Source of the DNA: Candidatus Woesearchaeota archaeon
GTDB lineage: Archaea > Nanobdellota > Nanobdellia > Woesearchaeales > GW2011-AR9
DNA length: 64,000 nucleotides
Direction of reading: 5' to 3'
NCBI GenBank assembly: GCA_018676855.1
Contig: JABHDY010000003.1
Coordinates: forward strand, 252,359-316,358
Shown here: one piece after another, positions 32,028 to 39,843 of the stretch
Layout of the letters: each line of letters opens with the position of its first letter
How positions within the stretch are numbered: the stretch's first letter is position 1
The notes under the pieces: generated by a model
Database searches by the model: none
The model's input: the letters and a program-made list of their open reading frames with translations, nothing else
Told to the model about the DNA's origin: nothing
Made by a program: the position numbers and the translations under genes

Positions 32028-33444
32028 ATGTATAAACCGTTATATCTACAAATTCTTCAACATTACGTAAAGAATACTCTTTATTCATTTCTTTAACAAA
32101 GAAATCGCCAGTAGCATAATTATGTGACAGGATTAAATGTACGGTATCTTTTCCTTCAATGAAAGGAGGGATGAGTATTGTATCGGACGTTTCATGTAAT
32201 CGTAATTGATCCAAACCACCAGTATAATAATAATTGAATGCCCACCACGTATGGCTCGCAGTATGTAACATAATACCGTCAGTATGATCAATGAACGATG
32301 CAGTTTCGCGCCACTGTTCTTTAATATCTTCTGTATAATATGTTACCAATACAAATGAAGATATTACCAAATACAGAAACAATAACACGGGAAACAATTT
32401 CTTAAGATCAAACATCTTTCTAGAAAAAAATAAATATAGTAATGGTAATGTAAAATGACTATACCTTATCAATGGAGAATTGCTAAACAAGAAATCTCGG
32501 AAAAATAATGAAAATAGTAAGAACCCAACAAATATTAACGCGAATGTTAAATTAGAAACTTTAAATGATTCTATCCACTTAACAACTTTCTTTTTGCGTA
32601 ACATAACAAATACTACCATTACAAATACTAAAGAACAAATAATAGCGAACCATAACAAATATGTAAAACCGTCAAATCCAAATTTGTATTGAAACTTCAA
32701 CGATAATATTGTTGATAATAACCATGAAACTTGTACATAGACAAACGGTATCCAGGGTAAATATAACATAAACATTCCTAAAATTAATAATAACAGTTTT
32801 CTAATAGAAGCTGTACACCCGAACCATTTCAACCCGTGTACCTTATTAACATAATACACTACTAAATACACAAAGATTTCAGCAACAATAACCAAATATC
32901 CTAACACGTGCGTGCATAACAATGCAGTATTACCCAATATAAGAAATCCCACATTTCGAAATGATGAATCTTTCAACAACGTAACAAAGAAATACAAACT
33001 AAACAAAAAGAAAAACATAAACATTGAATACATTTTTGCTTCTTGTGAATAATAGATAAGGACGGATGATAATGAAAAGAATAATGCTCCCAGAATGCCT
33101 TCTTTAAACCCAAACATTTCTCGAACAAAAAAGAACATCATGATAACTGATATTACGCCAAAGAACATTGGAACAAACCGTAAACTAAACTCTGACGTAC
33201 CAAACACCGACACAAACGAATTTTCTATAATATAAAATCCTGGCGGGTGAACATCATTCGTTATCAGTATATCAAACAGTTCTTCATACGATAATGTAGT
33301 ATAATGGTATGTAAATGCTTCATCAACCCATATCGATTCAGAACCAAGATCATTTACTCGTAAAAACAATCCAATGACTACAACAAGTATCAATAAAAAC
33401 ATAACTTTTGTGTGAGAAGTTACCACTGGAAAGTATGCTTTCAT
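32008..33444 (-). CDS. GT-C glycosyltransferase, ArnT/PMT (GT39-like)
   Basis: 478 residues with about 11 membrane helices. The first loop has SIWVDEAFTYHYTTLS with the catalytic-type acidic residue, then NDVHPPGFYIIE, and later YYSQEAKMYSMFMFF, all hallmarks of the PMT_2/ArnT family. It transfers a sugar from a polyprenyl phosphate to an extracellular acceptor. The annotated ATG at 33444 is only 8 bases from the TATA centre; a GTG at 33426 in the same frame is 26 bases away and may be the real leaderless start. Confidence 0.87.
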   Translation of the reverse strand: MKAYFPVVTSHTKVMFLLILVVVIGLFLRVNDLGSESIWVDEAFTYHYTTLSYEELFDILITNDVHPPGFYIIENSFVSVFGTSEFSLRFVPMFFGVISVIMMFFFVREMFGFKEGILGALFFSLSSVLIYYSQEAKMYSMFMFFFLFSLYFFVTLLKDSSFRNVGFLILGNTALLCTHVLGYLVIVAEIFVYLVVYYVNKVHGLKWFGCTASIRKLLLLILGMFMLYLPWIPFVYVQVSWLLSTILSLKFQYKFGFDGFTYLLWFAIICSLVFVMVVFVMLRKKKVVKWIESFKVSNLTFALIFVGFLLFSLFFRDFLFSNSPLIRYSHFTLPLLYLFFSRKMFDLKKLFPVLLFLYLVISSFVLVTYYTEDIKEQWRETASFIDHTDGIMLHTASHTWWAFNYYYTGGLDQLRLHETSDTILIPPFIEGKDTVHLILSHNYATGDFFVKEMNKEYSLRNVEEFVDITVYTYDTHNN

Positions 33445-33447
33445 AAT

Positions 33448-33457
33448 CTTTATAAAG
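33448..33457. promoter_or_regulatory. Palindromic TATA box in a 34-base divergent gap
   Basis: CTTTATAAAG is a perfect palindrome. Its centre is 26.5 bases from the plus-strand ATG at 33479 and 26.5 bases from an in-frame GTG at 33426 on the minus strand. A single box therefore probably serves both genes. Confidence 0.6.
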
Positions 33458-33478
33458 CTTATGAAATCCTAAAATTCG

Positions 33479-34348
33479 ATGAAAGTAGTCATTTCTATAC
33501 CTGCATATAACGAAGAAAGAACCCTCCCAAGAGTACTTGAAGAAATTAAAGAAATAACAAAAAATAAACATACAATTCTTGTCTTAAATGACGGGTCGGA
33601 AGACAAAACGAAAGAGGTAGCTGAAAAGCATGGTGCCATTGTCGTATCAAACAAAAAGAACCGTGGTTTAGCAGAAACGTTCAGGCAAGAAATGAAAGAG
33701 TGTATCAAACTGAAGGCAGACATAATCGTCCATACGGACGCTGACGGTCAGTACCATCCTCAACATATTCCACAATTAATTGAAAAGGTACAGGAAGGAT
33801 ACGATTTGGTTCTAGGAAGTAGATTCCGTGGAAAAATTGAAAAAATGCCGTTCATGAAAAGGCTTGGAAACAAAATGTTTTCCCGTGTTATCAGTAAACT
33901 AACAAAAACGTACGTCACAGATTCAACCACTGGTTACAGAGCCTTTACAAGAGAAGTTGCAGAAGATATCAATTATATTAACACCTTTACCTATACTCAA
34001 GAACAAATAATTAAAGCTGCAAAGCAGGGATTTAAAATAACAGAAATACCAATAGTAGCCAGAAAAACAAGAAATTCGCGTTTATTCAAAAGTCCGTTAC
34101 AGTACGCAATTAAAGCGTGGATAAATATTTTAAGAATATATAGAGATTATGATCCGTTAAAATTTTTTGGATATGCTGGAGGCGTCCTATTTTTTATGGG
34201 AGTATTGATAGGAATATACATCCTTGGACATATACTTGTCACGGGAAGTGCTGGCGGTATTCCACGAGTTATATTAAGTGCAATATTAATGCTAGGTGGA
34301 ATACAAATAACCATTTTTGGTTTCCTTGCTGACATGTTACGAAAATGA
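33479..34348 (+). CDS. GT2 glycosyltransferase, dolichol-phosphate-sugar synthase type
   Basis: 289 residues. GT-A domain with VVISIPAYNEERTLPRVL, LNDGSEDKT, VHTDADGQYHPQHIPQL (the DxD-like region) and VLGSRFRGK. Two C-terminal membrane helices lie at ~232-285. It probably makes polyprenyl-phosphate sugar for the divergent GT-C gene, with which it shares a promoter. The start is fixed by the TATA spacing. Confidence 0.88.
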   Translation: MKVVISIPAYNEERTLPRVLEEIKEITKNKHTILVLNDGSEDKTKEVAEKHGAIVVSNKKNRGLAETFRQEMKECIKLKADIIVHTDADGQYHPQHIPQLIEKVQEGYDLVLGSRFRGKIEKMPFMKRLGNKMFSRVISKLTKTYVTDSTTGYRAFTREVAEDINYINTFTYTQEQIIKAAKQGFKITEIPIVARKTRNSRLFKSPLQYAIKAWINILRIYRDYDPLKFFGYAGGVLFFMGVLIGIYILGHILVTGSAGGIPRVILSAILMLGGIQITIFGFLADMLRK

Positions 34349-34425
34349 AAATTCTTAAGAATTTTCAATGTTTATTGGAAAAGGCACGGACAAAATAATG
34401 GTGAGGCATTCAATCCAACAAACAA

Positions 34426-35367
34426 ATGAAACTTAACATTATTCTAAAGATTCTTGTTAGTATTACACTTTTAGTATATTTAATTCTAAAGATAGACATT
34501 ATAAACATAATTCATATTCTTCAGAATATTCATCCTGCAATATACATCTTGTTTGCAATCCCTTTCCTTTTAGTAATATTCCTTAATAGTATCAGTGTGT
34601 ACTTTTTATTATTATCAATCAACATTAAAACCAAATTTAAAGATATTATTAAGTTCAAACTTCTTTCAAGATCATTCAGTTTATTCTTTCCAGGTCAGTT
34701 AGGAGAATTAACCCTTGCACCATTATTAAAAACAAAAAAAATTCCAATGGGCAAATCGTTAGCAGTGATAACGTTAGACAAAATCATTTCGTTAACTCTC
34801 ATTTCACTATTTGCATTTTACGGCTTTTTACTTTATTTTGAAACCAGTACGGGATGGAAATTTATAATTCCTATACTCCTTATCATCATTATCATCCCCA
34901 TAATTCTCCTTTCACAAAAAAGAAGATTTTTCGTACGAAAATATATATTAAGAAAATATGCAAAATTGTTTACGGGATATAGTAAAAATATTAGATCAAT
35001 ACTGAGGAAACGAAAAGATGCACTGTTCATCGATGTTACAATGACATTATTTTGGTTAGTCTCAACAGCAACCATTATCAAAGTCCTGTTCATGTATTTC
35101 GGGTTCCATGTTAACATTATAGAAATTCTTGCGATACAAGCTATAGGCGCATTATCGTCCATGGTTCCCATTTCTTTATCAGGACTGGGCGTCCGAGAAT
35201 CTATTGCTGTTTATCTGTACTACAAAATTGGTATTGACCCTGCAGTTGTGGGAACAATATTCTTACTTTTTTTGTTCGCATCATACCTTTTCTCCACAAT
35301 AACTATCATTATTGCGTCAAAAAACTTTTCAGTAAAAAAATTAAAAAGTATTGTTAAAGAAAATTAA
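34426..35367 (+). CDS. UPF0104/LPG-synthase-TM-like integral membrane protein
   Basis: 313 residues with about 7-8 membrane helices. The signature PISLSGLGVRESIAVYLYY near 245-263 belongs to the AglD/MprF-flippase-like family (lysylphosphatidylglycerol synthase TM region). Archaeal members accompany glycosyltransferases and may move or process lipid-linked sugars. It follows the GT2 gene on the same strand. Its stop overlaps the convergent DUF354 gene by 4 bases. Confidence 0.82.
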   Translation: MKLNIILKILVSITLLVYLILKIDIINIIHILQNIHPAIYILFAIPFLLVIFLNSISVYFLLLSINIKTKFKDIIKFKLLSRSFSLFFPGQLGELTLAPLLKTKKIPMGKSLAVITLDKIISLTLISLFAFYGFLLYFETSTGWKFIIPILLIIIIIPIILLSQKRRFFVRKYILRKYAKLFTGYSKNIRSILRKRKDALFIDVTMTLFWLVSTATIIKVLFMYFGFHVNIIEILAIQAIGALSSMVPISLSGLGVRESIAVYLYYKIGIDPAVVGTIFLLFLFASYLFSTITIIIASKNFSVKKLKSIVKEN

Positions 35368-36392
35368 CGGTTCCATTTCCGTAAAGAAATGAAGTCTACC
35401 ATCCATTGTGTTAAATCAATCTTGTCAGATAACATTTTTTTCTTACGAACAGCAAACGTTTTATCGGATAACCCCCCCTCAACTAATGATCGAACCTTTG
35501 CTAACGCAGGTTTAAACGTTTTAAAATTGAATGCTAACCCATACTTTTGATGATCGTACAAATAACCAAACTGTAAATTGTTTACATACACAGCAGGCGT
35601 ACCCAAAACGGCAGATTCCGATGCCATTGTTGCTCCCTCACCAACATATAACGATGAATAATACATTACGGAATGGATCTTGTCAGGCGAGACCGCCATT
35701 CGATACTTTTCAAATTCCTTAGGAAGTTCATTTTCAGACGTAATAACAACACGACCATACTTTTCTAACGTATGAACAATTGCACGTTTCATCTTTAGGT
35801 CAAGACCTTTCTGGTTAATATCGTGCGATGCTTGCCATGAAACGAACCGTACCAAAAAGAACTTCTCACCCTTCCTAAGACCCAAATCTTTCAGAACGGT
35901 TTTGTCAGGAACAAAATAATGTGGATGTAAATATGCCAGTTCGTGACAGCCAGGATATGTAAAATGGGTACCATTAACTTTTTTATAATACGAATCGGGC
36001 GTACAGACAGCAGATGCAAGTGGATAGACAAACCAGTTCGTCATACCTGCACATTCATTATTATAAATAACAACTGATGGCCTTCCTAACAACTTTCCAA
36101 CAAGAGAAATTGAGGGACCCATATCTCCTAACAACACGTCAGGTTTGAACCTTTTAGATATCTTGTACAACCTATATGTTCGAGACACAAATTCCCATAA
36201 CAGGTTAAATTTACCTTTCTTTAAAGAACTGATTTTAACAAACTTAATCTTATATTTTTGTAATAGGTCAATTGCAACATCTTTTGTTCTTGCTGTAACA
36301 AGTATTTTGTGACCTTTTTCTTCCATGATACGTATAAAGTTCTTAAACAGATGAACATGTGCTGGATGTAAAATGTCTATAAGTATTTTCAT
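35364..36392 (-). CDS. DUF354-family glycosyltransferase (GT-B-like)
   Basis: 342 residues starting MKILIDILHPAHVHLFKNF, the characteristic opening of DUF354. Later segments PDVLLGDMGPSISLVGKLLG, YNNECAGMTN and YYSSLYVGEGATMASESAVLG fit the family's nucleotide-sugar binding half. The open frame extends upstream to 36740, but that part lies antisense to the acetyltransferase fusion and has no family similarity, so I start at 36392, preceded by GAAGAG. Confidence 0.83.
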   Translation of the reverse strand: MKILIDILHPAHVHLFKNFIRIMEEKGHKILVTARTKDVAIDLLQKYKIKFVKISSLKKGKFNLLWEFVSRTYRLYKISKRFKPDVLLGDMGPSISLVGKLLGRPSVVIYNNECAGMTNWFVYPLASAVCTPDSYYKKVNGTHFTYPGCHELAYLHPHYFVPDKTVLKDLGLRKGEKFFLVRFVSWQASHDINQKGLDLKMKRAIVHTLEKYGRVVITSENELPKEFEKYRMAVSPDKIHSVMYYSSLYVGEGATMASESAVLGTPAVYVNNLQFGYLYDHQKYGLAFNFKTFKPALAKVRSLVEGGLSDKTFAVRKKKMLSDKIDLTQWMVDFISLRKWNR

Positions 36393-36500
36393 ATACTCTT
36401 CAGACAGTAAACCATTTTTATGTTTTATGTATTTTAAGACTAATTTAGTATCAGTATACCATAACTTATTTAAGAGGAAAATAATCTTAAAACCTCTATT

Positions 36501-38111
36501 ATGGACCATTTTATACATGATACTGCAAACGTTTCTCCAGAAGCTATCATAGGCAGTAGAACAAAAGTATGGCATTATGCACAGGTACGTGAAAAAGTCA
36601 TTATTGGTTCTGATTGTGTTCTGGGAAAAAATGTATATATTGATCATAATGTAAAGATTGGCAATAAAGTTAAGGTACAAAATAACGTGTCCATATTTAA
36701 CGAAGCAGAAATTCAAAACGGCGTTTTTATTGGTCCACATGTATGTTTTACAAACGATAAATGTCCACGTAGTATAACGCCTGAAGGAGAATTGAAATCA
36801 ACCACGGAATGGACAGCACAAAAAATTACAATTAAACATGGTGCGTCAATTGGCGCAAACGTAACTCTTTTACCAGGCATAACAATTGGCAAATGGGCAA
36901 TGATAGGTGCAGGATCAGTCATTACGAAAGACGTTCCAGATAATGCGTTAGTAGTTGGCAACCCAGGAAAAGTTATAGGACATGTTAATGAAGAGGGAAA
37001 TAAAATACAAGAAACGAACACAAGTATTCCCATAGCAAAACCTATTATTGGAAAAGAAGAAAAGCAAGCTGTCCTCGATGTCCTCAATTCTGGCAATATT
37101 GTACAGGGAAAGAAAGTACAAGAATTAGAAAATGCGTTTGCACAATTTTGTGGTACCAAATATGCAGTTGCTGTAAGTTCAGGCACGGCAGCGTTACATG
37201 CGTCATTGTACGCTATCGGAATTAAAGAAGGCGACGAAGTCATCACAACACCATTTACGTTTGTTGCAACTGCAAACAGTATTTTAATGCAAAATGCAAT
37301 GCCCGTTTTTGTTGACATCGATCCAGAAACGTATAATATTGATCCACATAAAATTAAAGAAAAAATTACCAGTAAAACGAAAGCTATTATCGCTGTAGAT
37401 TTATACGGCCAGATACATGATTATACAGAAATTAAAAAAATTGCAAATGAACATAACATAAAAATAATTGAAGATGCGTGTCAATCGGTCGGAGCAGAAC
37501 TTAACGGTATGAAAGCAGGTAACTTTGGTGACCTTGCAGTTTTTAGTTTGTACGCAACAAAAAATATGATGGCGGGCGAGGGCGGTATCATTACAACTAA
37601 CAATGAAGAGTATGCTACCCGTATTAAACAATTTAGATTTCATGGAAAGAATGATGAAAATAAGTATGAGTATCAAGATTTGGGATACAATTATCGTATG
37701 ACTGACATGCAAGCAGCTATTGCTCTTGAACAATTAAAGAAGATTGACCAATTCACAGAAACACGTATCAGAAATGCAACAATCCTTTCAAACGGATTAC
37801 AAAACATTTCAGGAATTACCGTACCTAAAACTAATGGTAAACACGTTTTTCATCAGTATACCATTAAACTTCACAATTTTCATATAACGAGAGAACAACT
37901 TCAAACGCACTTGAAAGAGAATAATATTGGGAGTAACATTTTTTATCCGTACCCGTTACATGTACAACCAAACTTTAAACGGTTCGGGTACCAAGAGGGA
38001 GATTTTCCTATTACTGAAAAAGTATGTACACAAGTTTTGAGCCTTCCTGTACATCCTTTAGTAACGGAAGATGATTGTACAAGGATTATTGAGGTTATCA
38101 AAAATGCGTAG
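36501..38111 (+). CDS. WbpD-WbpE fusion: N-acetyltransferase plus sugar aminotransferase
   Basis: 536 residues. Residues 1-165 are a left-handed beta-helix acetyltransferase like WbpD (HYAQVREKVIIGSDCVLGKN; hexapeptide repeats; IGAGSVITKDVPDNALVVGN). Residues ~175-536 are a DegT aminotransferase like WbpE (VSSGTAALHASL; PLP lysine in YATKNMMAGEGG). In Pseudomonas these are separate enzymes doing consecutive steps: C3 transamination and then N-acetylation of the UDP-2-acetamido-3-keto-glucuronate intermediate. Fusion should channel the intermediate. The following gene supplies the C3 oxidation. TATA (TTATTTAAG) lies 28 bases or so upstream. Confidence 0.9.
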   Translation: MDHFIHDTANVSPEAIIGSRTKVWHYAQVREKVIIGSDCVLGKNVYIDHNVKIGNKVKVQNNVSIFNEAEIQNGVFIGPHVCFTNDKCPRSITPEGELKSTTEWTAQKITIKHGASIGANVTLLPGITIGKWAMIGAGSVITKDVPDNALVVGNPGKVIGHVNEEGNKIQETNTSIPIAKPIIGKEEKQAVLDVLNSGNIVQGKKVQELENAFAQFCGTKYAVAVSSGTAALHASLYAIGIKEGDEVITTPFTFVATANSILMQNAMPVFVDIDPETYNIDPHKIKEKITSKTKAIIAVDLYGQIHDYTEIKKIANEHNIKIIEDACQSVGAELNGMKAGNFGDLAVFSLYATKNMMAGEGGIITTNNEEYATRIKQFRFHGKNDENKYEYQDLGYNYRMTDMQAAIALEQLKKIDQFTETRIRNATILSNGLQNISGITVPKTNGKHVFHQYTIKLHNFHITREQLQTHLKENNIGSNIFYPYPLHVQPNFKRFGYQEGDFPITEKVCTQVLSLPVHPLVTEDDCTRIIEVIKNA

Positions 38112-39843
38112 GGTAGGAGTTATTGGAGTGGGTCTAATGGGACGGAACCATGCACGAGTATATGCAGATTTAGAAAATGTTGAACTGGTTGCAATTTCCG
38201 ATCCTGATGAAGTAGCCCTTACAAAACAAGCAAACAGGTTTGGATGTACCAAATATACAAATTATCAAGATATGATTGAAAAGGAAAAGTTAGACATTGT
38301 ATCTATTGCTGTTCCTACAAGCCTTCATAAACAAGTATCATTCAATGTTATTGCAAAAGGGATCAATGTCCTTTTAGAAAAACCTATCGCACCAACAATC
38401 CAGGAAGCGAAAGACATCATCGAATTTGCAAGGGAAAAGAACGTCAAGTTAATGATTGGACATATTGAACGGTTCAATCCAGCAATTATTGAATTGAAGA
38501 AGCGGTTAGACAATAACGAATTAGGAAAAATTTTTAAAATTGATGTAAGTCGAGTAGGCCCCTATACAAAACGAATGAACGATGTTGGTGTTGTTGTTGA
38601 TTTAGCAGTCCATGATCTTGACATTATCAGGTATATTACGGGATCGGAAGTAATAACCACACATTCCATAACAAAGAAACATATTCATGCTGTTCATGAA
38701 GATTTGGTTAATGCAATATTAACACTCAAGAATGGAACAATATGTACCCTTAACGTAAACAGGTTAACACCGACACGTATACGGAAAATGTACGTTACGG
38801 GTGAAAAGGGAATGTTCGTTATTGATTATATTACACAAAACTTTTACTTTTATGAAAATACGCACGGAATTACCTACACAGATTTCATACGTGACGTGAG
38901 CGAGGGTAGGATGACAAAATTTTTTATTGAAAAGAAAGAACCCCTTAAAGCAGAGATTGAACATTTTGTTGATGTTGTTAATAATAATAAAATGCCACTT
39001 ATAACGGGAGATGATGGCTTAAAGGCTATTCAGCTTGCACATCAATTATTATCAAAGGAGGAAGTAAAAATGAAAAACGTATTAATAGTAGGATTTGGAG
39101 AAATTGGAAAATCAATGTATAATGTTATTGATGAAACGAAAAAATTTACACTGTTCAAAAAAGATGTAGAACCATTAGAATTGCACCAAGAAATTGACGT
39201 CATGCACGTTTGCGTACCCTTCTTTGACAATTTTGTTGATATTGTATCTGAATATATTAATCAATATAAACCAAAACTTACAATCATAAATTCAACTGTA
39301 CAACCAGGAATAACGAACCAAATATTTGCAAAAACGAACGCACTTATTGTTCACTCGCCCGTTAGGGGAAGACACCCAAACTTGGAGGGTGGTATTAAAC
39401 GATTCATCAAGTTTATCGGCCCGACAACGGAAGAAGCTGGTAAACGTGCAAAGGAACATTTTGATGAATGTAACGTAACTTCAGAAGTTCTTACTTCTGC
39501 CACGAACACTGAGCTTGGAAAATTATTATCAACAACGTATTATGCTGCTAACATTGCGTTTCATCAAGAAATGAACAGAATTTGTGGACATTTTGGTGCA
39601 GAGTTTACAGAGTCGGTAACACGGTTCAATGAAACGTGTACAATGGACATTGACCATAAAATTCCACGACCAGTAATGTTTCCTGGCGTCATCGGCGGCC
39701 ATTGTTTAATGCCTAACATTGAAATATTACGGAAAAATGTTTCTTCAAATTTCTTAAACCAGATAGTTGACAGTAATGATAAACGGAAAGAAGAAGTTGA
39801 AAAGGAAAAGAAAGATGATACTAAAACGTACACATGTTCATAA
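38104..39843 (+). CDS. WbpB-like sugar oxidoreductase fused to a second NAD-binding domain
   Basis: 579 residues. Residues 1-320 are a Gfo/Idh/MocA oxidoreductase (VGVIGVGLMGRNHARVYADL; LEKPIAPTIQEAK with the EKP motif; MIGHIERFNP), like WbpB, which oxidises UDP-GlcNAcA at C3. Residues 323-579 start MKNVLIVGFGEIGKSMYNVI, a Rossmann domain, with IINSTVQPGIT and FPGVIGGHCLMPN reminiscent of nucleotide-sugar 6-dehydrogenases but lacking their full length. The start at 38104 (MRRVGVIG) has GAGGT upstream and overlaps the previous stop by 8 bases. The role of the second half is unknown. Confidence 0.83.
   Translation: MRRVGVIGVGLMGRNHARVYADLENVELVAISDPDEVALTKQANRFGCTKYTNYQDMIEKEKLDIVSIAVPTSLHKQVSFNVIAKGINVLLEKPIAPTIQEAKDIIEFAREKNVKLMIGHIERFNPAIIELKKRLDNNELGKIFKIDVSRVGPYTKRMNDVGVVVDLAVHDLDIIRYITGSEVITTHSITKKHIHAVHEDLVNAILTLKNGTICTLNVNRLTPTRIRKMYVTGEKGMFVIDYITQNFYFYENTHGITYTDFIRDVSEGRMTKFFIEKKEPLKAEIEHFVDVVNNNKMPLITGDDGLKAIQLAHQLLSKEEVKMKNVLIVGFGEIGKSMYNVIDETKKFTLFKKDVEPLELHQEIDVMHVCVPFFDNFVDIVSEYINQYKPKLTIINSTVQPGITNQIFAKTNALIVHSPVRGRHPNLEGGIKRFIKFIGPTTEEAGKRAKEHFDECNVTSEVLTSATNTELGKLLSTTYYAANIAFHQEMNRICGHFGAEFTESVTRFNETCTMDIDHKIPRPVMFPGVIGGHCLMPNIEILRKNVSSNFLNQIVDSNDKRKEEVEKEKKDDTKTYTCS
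39054..39072 (+). promoter_or_regulatory. Internal SD and ATG at the second-domain junction
   Basis: AAAGGAGG (39054-39061), a near-perfect SD, 8 bases before the in-frame ATG at 39070 that opens the second Rossmann domain. It could permit separate translation of the second half, or mark an old gene boundary. It encodes Lys-Glu-Glu in the continuous frame. Confidence 0.5.

Noticed and set aside
36393..36740. Upstream extension of the DUF354 glycosyltransferase frame
   Set aside because: It is antisense to the acetyltransferase fusion and its divergent promoter, has no family similarity, and the DUF354 domain begins cleanly at MKILIDILHP.
36713..37318. 201-codon minus-strand frame opposite the WbpD-WbpE fusion
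   Set aside because: It covers conserved domain sequence in antisense and has no promoter or recognisable features.
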